64,000 bases of DNA, taken from Nageia nagi. Its lineage: Eukaryota; Pinophyta. Made by a program: the position numbers and the translations under genes. The stretch spans positions 5,332,001-5,396,000 of the forward strand of contig JBITNC010000002.1 in the NCBI GenBank assembly GCA_050084985.1, written 5' to 3'. The notes under the pieces were generated by a model. It was given only the letters and a program-made list of their open reading frames with translations. It did not search any database and was not told where the DNA came from. Numbering within the stretch: the first letter of the stretch is position 1; each line of letters starts with the position of its first letter. Positions 24,050 through 35,071 of this stretch are shown here, piece after piece.

Positions 24050-25120
24050 GATGGAGAGTCTGAGCCCAAAATTAACAAAATTTGGCTAAGTCCATGACTT
24101 TTTCATAGGTACTCCAAGGAGAAACATCCCAAATTGAGGCGCAGGTTCAAAAAGACACAATCTTGACTTTTCTAGAAGTGCGTCCAACTTGGGGCAACTT
24201 CAAGACCGGGCAAAGATGAAAAATAACTCAAGTGATGTTAAATTCAACTTGAAGGAAGATAAGGAGGTAGCGCATGATTAAAAAAGATAAAATCGTGACT
24301 TTTCAAAACATGCACCTAGTTAGGAGGAGCCTCAGCATGGAGTGAAGAAGGTTAAAATGCAAAGTTACAACCTCCGAAAGGAATCTCTAGTCAAATGAAG
24401 GGCTAAAGGGCTGAGCACATGATTTCAAAAATTATAATTACGACTTTTTGAAACTTGCACCTAAGATAGGGAGACATGACGACCAAGCACATCACAGAAA
24501 ATGACAATATGATGACTTTTGGGAGCATGCGCTGGGTTAGGATGACGTTCCAGGTGATTTTGAGATAAAAATTTGGCTAAGACAAGGACCTATGAGCATC
24601 AAGAAGGGCTTAAAGACATAGAAGAAGCCCAACACATGGATAAAAAAAAGAAAGTCATCACTTTCCAAAGCATGCGCCTTGCTTGAGAGTGAAGATGTGA
24701 CTAAGGTATGATCCTGAAAGCATCCAAACGAGCTCAGGAAGACACAAGGAAGAAAGTGCATGACCAAAAAAGTCATAATCATGACTTTTGAAAGTATGTG
24801 GCTGGCTTAGAAGGGCTCCTAGACGAACATAAAGGTGAAAATATGACTTTTTGGGGCATGCGCTCAAGATAGTAGAGCTTCAAGAAGGTGCTAAAGTGCA
24901 AAAGTGACTAAGTGTTGGACCCGAGACTCCATGATTAAACTCAAAACGGCCCAAACCATCAAGTGCATACCTCCAAAAGACCAAATCTTGTCTTCTAAAA
25001 ACCAGCGCTCAACAAGAAAGGACACTTGGGTCAAACGCATGATTTCAAAAGTCATAATTATGACTTTTTAAAACTTGCGCTCAAGGTGAGAGGGCATCAA
25101 GATCGAATGCTTGAAGTTTT
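24050..25120. repeat. Degenerate ~70-bp minisatellite
   Basis: The phrase ATGACTTTTTGAAACTTGCGC, with variants, recurs near 24093, 24170, 24294, 24442, 24510, 24656, 24781, 24843, 24988 and 25059. Spacings are about 62-78 bp or twice that, giving roughly 15 units with heavy drift. It forms the front part of the large LTR-like unit. Confidence 0.65.
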
Positions 25121-25230
25121 GGAGGGGCATTTCAAAGGCACACGCATTTCCAAGTCAGCCACCATGTTAAATGCACCTCTTTTTCGGCCAATCCTAGCCG
25201 ACCAGGAACAAATGAAGCCCTAATTTTGCC

Positions 25231-25240
25231 TATAAAAAAA
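25231..25240 (+). promoter_or_regulatory. Candidate TATA box
   Basis: TATAAAAAAA lies 80 bp before the ATG of the 123-codon frame at 25311, with pyrimidine-rich sequence between (TTCATTTTCACATCACAAA). The layout fits a small transcription unit or an LTR promoter. Confidence 0.45.
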
Positions 25241-25310
25241 AGAGCCCACCTTCATTTTCACATCACAAATTTGTTCTCTCTCCAAATTCACTAGGGCACT
25301 AAAGATCAAA

Positions 25311-25682
25311 ATGGCAAGGGCAAGCTTTGAAATGAAAGGGAAGAAAATCAAGCTTGAGAAGGTGCTGACTACCAATGGTGTCTCATCAAAGAAGAAGTTC
25401 AACATTAACCTAGCAGCTATGATTAGAGCACCCCATAAAGACCCTAGTCAAAGGGTAAAGGATGAGTCCACCGAAACTCACTATGTAAGCAAATTCATCT
25501 TCAAAGTCGATAATACATTCTATGTCACTAATGTCTTCCTGAACAAGGATCCGAAGAAATTGCAAGACCTGGAGGCTCATACTCAGAAGATGGAGATAGG
25601 TCAGGTTAGGTCCACTGGAGCAGAGTGGATCAAAGAAATCATAAGGATTGTACAAGAACTAGAGGAGACCCAGAGGATGTAG
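25311..25682 (+). CDS. Unknown 123-residue lysine-rich protein inside the LTR-like unit
   Basis: Open from ATG at 25311 (context AAAATGGC, favourable for plants) to TAG at 25680-25682. The product is soluble-looking. It has a very basic first third (KGKKIKLEK, SSKKKF), a middle part with alternating hydrophobic residues (YVSKFIFKVDNTFYVTNVFL), and a glutamate- and lysine-rich, probably helical last third. There is no signal peptide, membrane segment or motif I recognise. A TATA box precedes it. It could be an accessory or gag-like reading frame of a non-autonomous retroelement, or an open frame by chance. The second copy of the unit (56-59 kb) has no obvious equivalent. Confidence 0.35.
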   Translation: MARASFEMKGKKIKLEKVLTTNGVSSKKKFNINLAAMIRAPHKDPSQRVKDESTETHYVSKFIFKVDNTFYVTNVFLNKDPKKLQDLEAHTQKMEIGQVRSTGAEWIKEIIRIVQELEETQRM

Positions 25683-26341
25683 AGCCCTGAAGAAGAGAAC
25701 ACGCTTCCAAAGCCGTACCATTCTCAAGACAGTGTGACCACTCAAGGACAAGAAAGAGCCATATGTTTGAAAGCATCAGATAAGACCCGTTCCAACCAAA
25801 GTTACGAAGCAGATCAACCAAAAGAAGGATGTCTCTAATGTGCTTGATATGGGGACAACGAAGATCCCAAGTCATGAGCACCAACTAAATGGGGGTGTTG
25901 CAATTAGTCGTTTGTAGCAAGGTGGGATATGTGAGTATTGCACTTCATAATAAACTTGGTAGGAAGGTGATCTAACGCCTAGTTCATCGATGGGCTTGTC
26001 AATTAATGTACTCCCCGCGTGTGCCATCATCTCCATTTTACACTTTTCTTTTGTTATTTTTACTTTCTTTACCATCAAAAGTCTATACTTTCAATCAGTG
26101 TAGAACAACACCAATGCCCATAGCAAACGTGGTTAAGTGTTGCTACCTCTATCCTCCCATTGAGCATTCCATGTATAGCTATTGTCCTAGTCACATAAGA
26201 CCTCTCATGATGCTAGAAACCTTGGGGTAACTAGTCCTTTCAAGCGAGGGGTTAACAACGCAACCTCATTCACATGTTGGATGCCCCTTCCCATTTACCA
26301 CCTAGATGGTCTTTGTAAATGGAAAGAAAAACACTCCAACA

Positions 26342-27717
26342 TATTTCAAAGTCAAAAGTGACTTTGATTGACCCTAAATCTACAGGTTATATATCAATAG
26401 CTATAAACAAAAGTTTACATGAGAATCAGAGAAACCAAGTATTAGTATAAAAGTAACGTTTATAAAAAACAAATGAAACAAGAATTTATGATAGTATAAA
26501 GTCTATAAAAATAAGAAAGCGACACCCGTACACGTCAAAATCAACACCCAATAGGTAGAGGAATGGAATTTTTTTCCTTTTTGCCAAAGACCAAAAGACA
26601 GAAAACTCATTTATGAATCAGTATATTAGTGATGGCTATTGTTATTCAAATTTCTGGTTTTTCCAAGTGTTATTTGCTAAAGCAAATGGATGTGCAAGAA
26701 ATTTGGATATGTTCTGTTCAATTCAGAGTTTCAGACCCTATTTCTTGCACATGGTCATAAAATCAAGTTGAAGGCTGTTGCAGTTCACATTTTTATCTAT
26801 GACGTGGGGCCATTTACCAGGAAGGTTCAGTTGCATCAAAGGAGCTCATATTTTTCTATAACATTTGGGCTTTACTATCCACGGTATTTTTCTTTGGTAG
26901 ACCTATATATACAAGAGAGTTATAAATGTATAATCATCCTGAAAGATCTTGTCAATAATTGGTAATCATTGCTTCAAACATTTTAACTGGAAATTTGGAA
27001 GTTTGTCCCCTCAAAATAGCTCTTGCATGGAAATTTGGGAGATTGTCCCCTCAAAGTAGCTATTGTAATGGTTCCTTAATGCTGTCGCCCTACCTTCAGG
27101 GTATTCTCAAATATGTGGTGTGTGATTCTCTTGCGTTGCTTATTTACTTCATTTTTACATGACAGAATAATTTTATGAACCCAACAAAATAGGGAATAAA
27201 ACTGGAATTGAACATTTGATTTTCATGAAGTACAATTTCAATATAACTGGTTAAGTTCCCAGATTGAAACTCTAATTTGAATCTGCATTTGATAACTATT
27301 ACACGTGTGAGACAGGGCATCCAATGGCATAGACAAGGCCAGCATGAATTTATCTATTGGTCGCCAAGTAGCCCAAGAGTAATTAGCAAATACTTATGTT
27401 TACCAGCATAGCGAATCAATCATATGCTACAAATTGCACAGCGGCAAAAACATTTTGATATTACATAACTCTCGGTAAACATTTATACAAGGAATATATG
27501 TTTGAAGTGGAATTTACATTCCTTCAATAGTTTCAAGGTTATTTTATATCCTCCAATAGATTTCCTTGTTGAGATCAACAAGCCAAAGACTCCATCAACG
27601 ACTGTCTGACAGGACTCCAAACAACTACATAACTCACTACTTGGCCTTGAAGGCTAGGAATGATTGTTAATTTTCAATTCTCATCCTGTTGATGGTTTCC
27701 TGTTTCATTTTGCTCAC
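26342..27717. other. Host intron 3 sequence, no gene seen
   Basis: No protein family was recognised on either strand. A small duplication near 26988-27060 repeats a TTTGTCCCCTCAAA phrase. Confidence 0.4.
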
Positions 27718-27722
27718 TTCTA

Positions 27723-28398
27723 TTGGGTGTACCAAAGACTGGACTAGTAGCCATTTTGACTCTATACAAGACTCTTTCAGGACGTGTTCACACCCCATAT
27801 GGATTCTCGGACAACATTCTTAGTACGATTGGGGTGAAGCAGGGCTTCCCTCTCTCTTTGACTTTATTTGGCCTTTACATTGATGAGCTAGAGTTTGTTA
27901 TCCTTGAGACCACCAATCTTGAGTCAGGTTGCCTTCTACATGGCAGCCAAGTGCCCATCCTACACTTTGTTGACGACATTGTGTTGCTTTCCTACTAAGT
28001 TGAGGGCCTACAAGGCTTGATAGATGCTTTAGATGCCTTCAATGTTAAACAGGAGGTTATAGTGAACTTTAGCAAGACTAAGGTGATGACTTTCAATGTT
28101 TTGCAAGAAACGTTGGATCAGACACAACTCAATTTTCATGATAGTTCTATCGAGACTACCTCCTACACATACCTTGGGGTTCTCTTCTCGAGACCCAAGT
28201 TCTCCATGCGAACAACAGCACCACCCAAAGTCTATCGAGTTTATGCAGCAGTATCCATCCTTGAGAGACAATGCATCCAGTTACACTTTCAAGACATCCC
28301 GTCCAAGCTAGAGTTCTTCCAATCCCTAGTCACACCCACAACTTTGTATGGCTTCAGGTCTGGGGCTCCAACTTGAGAGCAATGGATTGGACCTCGAT
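27723..28398 (+). pseudogene. LINE reverse transcriptase, catalytic half
   Basis: The translation gives RT blocks in order: GVPKTGLVAILTLYKT, then GVKQGFPLSLTLFGLYIDELE, then the catalytic motif FVDD in LHFVDDIVLLSY, a stop in place of one residue, and the thumb region with VNFSKTKVMTFNV and TSYTYLGVLFSRP. Non-LTR RTs usually carry FADD, so the alanine-to-valine change here is shared with the copy at 63850. The fingers subdomain upstream is absent. Stops at 27996 and frameshifts near 28340 make it inactive. The reading is cut at the solo LTR insertion, inside ATGGATTGGACCTCGAT. Confidence 0.8.
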
Positions 28399-29554
28399 TG
28401 TAATATTCCCAACTAGGGAAAGCACAATTTATAGCAAAATAGCAAATTCCAATTCTATCTTATTACTCCAAACTTAGATAAATTACCAATTGATGCCCTC
28501 GCTTATACAGATTTTTTTTTTATATTACGAGAGATACTTATACAAAATATTTAATTAACTCAAATAATGCTCATAAACGCTCATAGAATAGGATGAATTA
28601 GGAAATTATTCAAAGTGCTCAAAGTAGGGTAAATTACTCAAGCGACCAAGCATGCACAAATTGAGGCAAAATATTCAAGATAAAATTATGCAATAAATAC
28701 CAATATCCTCAAAAATGTCTAATGAACCAAGAGAATGATCTCAAATAGCTCAAAATGCTTTCCAAGAGGAGACGTCTCACCAGGCAACTAGATTCACCAC
28801 TTTGAAGATGCCAAACTTCACCAAACTAACTCCTTCAGCCAGACGTCTCACTTCTAGGGCAAAGACTAAATTCCAGGATCCTTCCTTCACCTTCCAAGCT
28901 CAACAACTAGAGTACATCTTCACTTGAACAGCTCCAAGGCTATTCGAGGCTAATTTTCTAAATATATGAGGCACCAGGGCCTTAAAGCCAACTTGCGGGT
29001 TTTCGTTTGCAAGATGGGGTTTCTCCTCAGGATTTGTCCTTCGAGAAAGATAGAAGCATGCGCTCCAAAAAGGGGGTTTAAAAGATATAAATATATGTCT
29101 TCAAGGCATGCACTCATCTCCCTATTATAGTGCTCTTTGGAGAAGCCATTTTTAATTTGTGGTTGGCTGACCCAACTGAGACATAAAATCACTCCTAATT
29201 AATAATTAGACCTTCCTATATTGGGCATCCACCTTTGAGGAGTAAACATGATCCTCAAATTACAAATATAGCCCACAAATAATAATAAAATAATAAGACA
29301 CCTAATTTAACTTAAAATGACCCTAACACACTTAGAGGTGTGAAGTCCACCCTTGAAGTACTCAATTTCTAGTTTTTGCAACCAACAATGAAGCGTCCAA
29401 CATCATAGGGTGAAAATATAATTTTTGTGTCCCTTCGACACCAGACCTTTTACAAAAATAATAAAATATCCCTAATTGCTATAAAATAACAATGAAGAGC
29501 ATCCCACTTAATTTGGCACATAGAAATGGAATGCCTTAATTTTGGAATATTACA
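28399..29554. mobile_element. Solo LTR inside the LINE, TSD TCGAT
   Basis: The 1156-bp insert begins TGTAATATTCC and ends GGAATATTACA, a perfect 11-bp inverted terminal repeat. It is flanked by TCGAT on both sides (28394-28398 and 29555-29559). Removing it with one TCGAT restores the LINE reading frame across the junction (MDWTSI then ETIFVTFLSRF), which independently confirms the borders. No internal retroelement genes are present, so this is a solo LTR. It is younger than the LINE, which is in turn younger than the host intron. Confidence 0.9.
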
Positions 29555-30420
29555 TCGATAGAGACGATCTTTGTCACTTTCCTATCTCGTTTCATTCGAA
29601 GTAAGAGGATAGTTTCAAACCTTATCATACTTGTGGAGTTCGGTTGCCAATCCCTTTTGGTGTGGGCCCTTGCTTCCTTAGTCCTCTATCTTTGTCGCCT
29701 CCAACGTCTCTTTGCTCGTGCGGGGATACAACTAGGCTTCCAATGAGAGCTCTGGCCTCCTTGATCAATATTGTCACACATGTTTGTCGTCGATGTTGGT
29801 TTACCGAGATGCTTCAAAGATTTGGTTTTTCTTCGAATATATTACCTTTACCATCAAAGGACTCATCTAGGACCTCAACTAACTCTTTTTCCACGATCCG
29901 AAAGATTATATGCAAAGCTTTCATTCATTCAAACTACTTAGGTGTCTCCCTCTCAGCCATTGACACCCAAGTTGGATCAATATGTTCAACACTATCTTCA
30001 ATTAGACAAGAGATTGATCCTCCTGCCTAGATACACTAGCTTACATCTCCCTTTGGGGTTGAGGATGTCCCTTGGACATTTTGGAGTTTGCTCCCACCAA
30101 CTGAGGATTGAGACAGACCACCACATAGACTAGGATCTACAAGTTTGTCGCCTTTGCACTCTTGAGATTGAGTCTAAGGACCATTTCATCTTTCAGTGCT
30201 TGATCTACTATGATATCTAAGGCCGATACCATTGCCTCTTTCGAGATTCTCATAGCTCGTTAGCTACATTTCTTCAGCATCTAGACCAATGTTGCTTAGC
30301 TCTCTATTTTCAAGAGGTCTTCCTTCTTCGAAGGTGTCTTTTAGTTCATGCTCAGCAACCAATTGAGATTCAACGTATCACATCCTTCTTTTGAGCTCTC
30401 TTTCCTGAAGGGGCTCGTAG
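29555..30420 (+). pseudogene. LINE C-terminal region with zinc-binding relic
   Basis: This continues the RT frame after the solo LTR: IFVTFLSRFIRSKR, then a hydrophobic stretch with VWALASLVLYLCRL, then linker, then a zf-RVT-like end near 30120-30240 where remains of the CxxC..H..C spacing can be matched to the homologous part of the copy at 62900. Several frameshifts and stops are present. This region binds RNA in related LINEs. Confidence 0.65.
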
Positions 30421-30586
30421 GAAACATCACAACCACTACATTGGACCAAAAGACGTATTCAGAGCACCTAAGCTCCGTCAAGGATGCGACAAATCACATC
30501 CTTCTTCTCAACCATTAGCAGTACCACAGACACATCTCATAGTGACCAATGGGAACCCTCCCCGAAGTAGAGTGTACCACCATACT

Positions 30587-30607
30587 CCCCCACCCCCCCC
30601 CCCCCCC
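30587..30607 (+). repeat. Poly-C tract
   Basis: CCCC-C-A followed by 15 uninterrupted C, within the LINE 3' UTR. Such a run is prone to length error, so its exact length should not be relied on. Confidence 0.7.
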
Positions 30608-30835
30608 GAGAGGCCCAGGATGGCCTCCCTCTAGATGTACCAAATTTTGTATCTCCCTCCTTTTAGGGTTTCGACCTTTATTTGGTTGTATCTAATTATG
30701 TCATCTTCTATGTTTATTAGGTTTTTCTCTAGAGGGCTTTGCAACTTTGCTGACTTCATGAGCATGATTATACATGATAGTCCCATTGAACGCTTTTGAT
30801 CACCAAGGACATTAATATACTTTATTTCTTTCTTG

Positions 30836-31403
30836 GAGTTTCTCTAGGCACTCCAAATACTTTGTATTTGTCCTATCATACAATCCCATTTGACCTTTTT
30901 GGCCATTTGTGGACATTAATATATTTTCTATTTCTATTGAGGATCAAATGAGTCAATAGTCAAAGGAAATGTATATCATGTTACTTGTTACAAGCCTTAT
31001 TAGCTCTACTTCCACAACTTCTTGCAAAGTTAAATGACTTCATAATAACAAAATAAGTGAAAGTCAATGATTAACTATTTTGGATAATACATCCTACAAT
31101 ATATATAAAGAAACTTAATTCCGAAAGACAATTAGAGACTTCTCCATTGATTCTAATGCACTAATTTGCATTTAATGGAAAATTAGAAGGTTTTGTCTAC
31201 ATTGCCAATCTATAATGTGCAAAACTAAATTGTTATTCGGTTAATGCATAGATTATTGTTACGGAAAAAAAGTGTTGGGAGGTTAAGCTAGTTTATTAAC
31301 ACTTGAGTATTTATTAATATTGTGGCCAAATGCTTGTTAGAGAGTTATTACATCATTATAAAATAATAAAGTCAATATTAGTTGAGTGGTTAGAAGTTAG
31401 AAC
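30836..31403. other. Host intron 3 sequence between LINE and hAT element
   Basis: AT-rich with no coding signal. The last eight bases before the transposon (31396-31403, GTTAGAAC) are one half of its target duplication. Confidence 0.5.
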
Positions 31404-32074
31404 CATGGATCGAAAAACCACAAGTTCTCAAAGAGTAATCACGGGTAATTGTGGGTTTAGGGCTGGACAAGTAAGCGGCAAGTAAAACTTGAGTTCGACG
31501 AGTAACAATGGTTTTCCGGCAAGTACGCAGGGCTGAAACTCGCGCTTTCCCGACAGTTTCTCAGCTGACATGTAGATAAAGTTCAAACCGCGGAGTCGGC
31601 GGCTACTCAAGCTGAAACTTGTGGGTTTTCGGCAGTTACTCGGAAACCGACAAAAATAGAGGGTGAAAAAAATGATTTTTATGACAGGAAGCCCCACTAA
31701 TCCACCTATTTCACTCCCAGTCTGGTCATTTTCCCATTTTGCTCACTGTTTTGCTCTCCAAGTCAGTTTTTGAAGGGTTCAAAGGTTCAACATTAATCTG
31801 AAGCGCTTCATCGTGGATTTCAAGCATTTCACCGTAAATTTATCAAGAGTTTGCGATCCGGTTGTGAGTTTTTTAACCCTCACCGTCCATTTTAAAAGGT
31901 AGGGTTTTTGGCTTTTTTTTTTTTTAATTTAAGCATGGAATTTTTTTTTTCCTTTGTATGTTAATGTTAATGCCTATACTTCATAAGGGTATTGTTATTT
32001 TTGGAATATTTTGTGATTTTTTTAAAATTAGGCTTAGGGTTTTTAATAGGAATCTTACTTTTTTCACTTTCTAG

Positions 32075-34707
32075 ATGGAAACTAAAGATGATGTCAATTC
32101 CAATGCACCTCCTCCTCTAGCACCAAAGACAGACATTGCTTGGAAGTATGGCACAAAGGGTGATCTTGCAAGTCAAGTGATTTGCAATTTTTGCAAATGA
32201 CATTATAGGGGTGGTATCAATAGATTAAAATACCATGTTGCAAGGATACCAGGTAAAGATGTAGCACTTTGCCCTGCTGCACCTCCCAAGGTTATATGTG
32301 AGAAGTAAAGCTACATCCTCACAAAAGAAGGTAGAAAAGCAAAATACCAAGATGGCAGTTGGTGCAAGGATTGGGGGGAATGTGAGCTTTGAAGATTCAC
32401 TGTCAAATTCTTTCTTTGCCCAAAATCCATGTTCATAGCCAAATGAAAATTCAACACTTCCAAGTTCAATGAGGCATAAAACCATGGAAGGTTTCTTTGT
32501 TTCTCCTACAGAGGCACAACCTTGCCTTAACAGTACATCATGGGGAAAAGATAAAATCCAAGCAGCCCGAAGAGCAGCTGCAAATTTTTGGTACTATTGC
32601 AACATTCCTTTTAATGTTGCAAGTAGTCCTTATTGGGCAGCCATGGTGAATGCATTCATCAATGTTGGAAAAGGGATGAAGGACCCTACCGCAAAGGATT
32701 TCAGTGGTCCTTTGCTTGAGGATGCAATGCTTACCACACGTGCCATAGTAGATGAGCAAAGAAAGAATTGGCACAAACATGGATGCACTATTATGTCAGA
32801 TGAATGGACAAATACGAAGAACCATACACTACTCAACTTCATGGTGGCATCAAGTGGATCAATGGTCTTCTTGAAGTGGATTGATGCATCCAATAAAATA
32901 AAAGATGCATCATTGATTTTCAAATTGCTTGAGGAAGTGGTGTTGGAAGTGGGTGTGGAGAATGTTGTCCAAGTTGTGACGAACAACGCTTCAACATATG
33001 TTTCTGAAGGTAAAATGCTTGAGAGGAAGTATAAACCTTATTTTAGAGCCCATGTACAACCCATGTGATTGACCTTATGCTAGAGGACATGGTCAAGCTC
33101 TTATGGATTAAAAATGTGGTTGATGAAGCAAAAATAATTACCAAATTCATTTACAACCATACTTGGGTGCTTAGTTTGATGAGAAAGCACACGGGTGGCA
33201 AGGAGATCATGCGTCCAAGTATCACTAGATTTGCCTCCAATTTTCTTGCATTACAAAGCCTCTTTGAAGCAGAAGCTCCTTTAAAGAGGGTGCTTATTAG
33301 TGATAAATGCAGGGAGTCTTCTTTTCATCATAGTGATGATGGGGAGAAGGTCCAAAAGATAGTGTTTGATGACTTTTTTGGAAGGGTGTTGATGAGGCCT
33401 TGAAGGTAATTTGAATTCTTTCTTTTATGTTTTTATTTTTTTTTATTTTTCAATTTTTAGTTTGTAGCTTTGTAAGTTTGTACTTTGTATTTTTCTTTAT
33501 TTAAATCTAAATTTGCTTTTTCCAATGATTTCTAGGTCACACAACCTTGGGTCAAGGTTTTCCGTCTTGTAGATGGTGATTTGATGCCGATGGGCTATCT
33601 ATATGAGGCCATGGATAGGGAAAATGAGGTTGTCCAATGTATGTATAAGAGAAACAAAAATAAATTGGATCCCCTTGAGAATATCATGGATAGGAGATGG
33701 ACGCATCATCTCCATCAACCTCTACATGCAACGGGGTTCTACTTGAACCCCAAGTTTTTCTATGTTGATAGTTTTGAGGCTCATAATGAAGTTATGGATG
33801 GCCTCTATACTTGCATTGAGAGGATGATCCCTAATGATAACCTTAGGGATCTTGTTCCAAAAGAGATGTAGGCCTACAAGAAGGCCGAAGGAAGGGTTCT
33901 TTCTTCAGTTATTTGTAAAATGTCAAGGAACACCTTACGACCAGGTAATAGTCTAAAATCAATAAAATTATAAATGTGGTCTTTTTACTATTAGTAATTT
34001 AGCATTTTATGAAAGCTAGATTGAGTTTTTGAAATTGTAATTTCTTTTTCACACATTGTTGGTGGGAAGATAATGGTGGTTGATGTTTGAATCTTCAAAG
34101 GATGGCAGTGAGGATATTGAGCCAACCTTGTAGCGCTTCCGAGTGTGAGCGCAATTGGTCCATGTTTGAGAGTGTTCACACAAAAAGACAGAACAGGTTG
34201 AGCCAATAGTGCCTAAATGACCTTGTGTTCGTCCAATACAATCTTCGTCTTCATGTTAGACAAGTGGAGGGCACAGATTGCTATGATGCCCTTGACCTTG
34301 ATTCTATGGATCCACTAGTAGATTGGGTTGCTGAAGATGTGGAACCCACCTTCATCGAGGAGGACATCGAGTGACTTGAAAGGGAAGCAACAGATGAATG
34401 TGCATCTAGAGCAGGTGAACGTACATCTAGAGCAGGTGAACGTACATCTAGAGCAAGTGAAGGTACATCTAGTGTAGTAGCTGCAATTTATGTGGAGCCC
34501 AAGGATGAGGATGAGGATCAGCAAGCTGAGGATAAGTATGAGGATGAGGACAAGGATGAGTACATACCTGAGGTTGAGCATTCTATTGGGGACGAGGATG
34601 TGCCAGTGCGACATCCTTCGCCACCATGTGCTGTGAGGAGTGAGCTGAGGATATATAAGAGGATCGGGTCGAGGGGAAAGAAGCCATTGCACTTATTGCA
34701 GCACTAG
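32075..34707 (+). pseudogene. hAT transposase (BED finger, DUF659, C-terminal dimerisation domain)
   Basis: ATG at 32075 begins METKDDVNS, then a BED-type zinc finger (WKYG.....CNFC, RLKYHV, C) broken by a TGA just after the CNFCK motif. The next part, open at 32469-33068, is the DUF659 region of the RNase H-like core (GCTIMSDEWTNTKNHTLLNF). It continues after a frameshift with CIDLMLEDM-like and GGKEIMRPSITRFASNFLAL. A clean 130-bp intron (33406-33535, GTAATT...TTCTAG) precedes VTQPWVKVFRLVDGD. The end carries the conserved dimerisation motif (SASECERNWSMFESVHTKRQNRL shortened by stops), then an acidic tail and stop at 34707. Several stops and frameshifts disable it. Host plants often keep such genes only as relics. 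Confidence 0.85.
34401..34471 (+). repeat. 21-bp tandem repeat in the transposase tail
   Basis: About three and a half units of ACATCTAGAGCAGGTGAACGT encode a heptapeptide repeat (TSRAGER) between the dimerisation domain and the acidic tail. The frame is kept because 21 is a multiple of three. Confidence 0.8.
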
Positions 34708-35071
34708 TAGTTTAGTACTTTAGAGTTAAGACTCTTAGAGTCTAGACTCAGTTTTTATTCTAGCACTAGTAGTCTTTAGACTTTACTATTTAGAAGTTTA
34801 GATTTTAGAACTACTTTACTTTTGAGTTATGAATTTATGACTGTATACATTGTTGTATTCATTATTTTTTATAATCATTAATGGTCACAAACAATCAATG
34901 ATCATTGCAACTCTCTAATTCCGTATTTAAATATGTTTTTGTATTTTGTTTCATAAAATGTTCATGTTTTTTTTTTTGTCGAGTTTTGGTACCAAGTTTT
35001 TTCCAAGTACTCTCCAAATTTTTCCTGGCCAAGTAATTCCCGAGTCCAAGTTTTCCAACCTTGGTTAGAAC

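Larger units (their letters stand above)
23828..26341. mobile_element. Large LTR-like unit, copy 1 (solo)
   Basis: It begins TGTGTTG...ACAACACGCCCCAA and ends CACTCCAACA. The copy at 56039-58937 begins TGTGG...ACAACACGCCCCAA and ends CACCCCAACA. Both contain, in the same order, a ~70-bp degenerate minisatellite, a TATA-like box, a middle part with a T-rich stretch (TTTTCTTTT, ACTTTCTTT) and a closing part with GGTAAC.AGTCCT and GAGG.GGTTAAC. Shared order and ends make them one repeat family. No clear target duplication is seen at this copy, so its borders are tentative. Orientation is ambiguous: the plus-strand TATA box argues for plus, while the primer site beside copy 2 argues for minus. 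Confidence 0.5.
27718..30835 (+). mobile_element. 5'-truncated LINE, interrupted by a solo LTR
   Basis: The plus strand encodes the middle and end of a LINE reverse transcriptase and its C-terminal zinc region. A 3' untranslated part follows, ending in GGACATTAATATACTTTATTTCTTTC. The same ending (GACATTAATA.A followed by TTTCTTT) is found, reversed, at the 3' ends of the two minus-strand LINEs at 59397 and 62196. That marks the tail of this family. The 5' end is cut inside the RT domain, as usual for LINEs. It lies in host intron 3, antisense to the gene. A 15-C run sits in the 3' UTR at 30593-30607. Confidence 0.75.
31404..35063 (+). mobile_element. hAT-superfamily DNA transposon, full length
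   Basis: The 3660-bp element is flanked by an exact 8-bp duplication GTTAGAAC (31396-31403 and 35064-35071), the size diagnostic of hAT. Its ends are imperfect terminal inverted repeats: CATGGATCGAAAAACC on the left and, read from the right on the other strand, CAAGGTTGGAAAACTTGG. Short CGAGT/ACTCG and AAGTA words are repeated just inside both ends, as hAT transposases usually bind subterminal repeats. Inside is one transposase gene in the plus direction. It sits in host intron 3, antisense to the C2 gene. The transposase is damaged, so the copy cannot move by itself. Confidence 0.88.

Noticed and set aside
33940-34070. Second intron in the hAT transposase (donor CCAG|GTAATA)
   Set aside because: The donor looks right, but the expected AG before the WWEDNG region has been lost, so a functional intron cannot be claimed.
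34315-34692. Minus-strand 125-codon frame with repeated CTFTCSR, resembling a cysteine-rich protein
   Set aside because: It is the reverse reading of the 21-bp repeat and the acidic tail of the hAT transposase.
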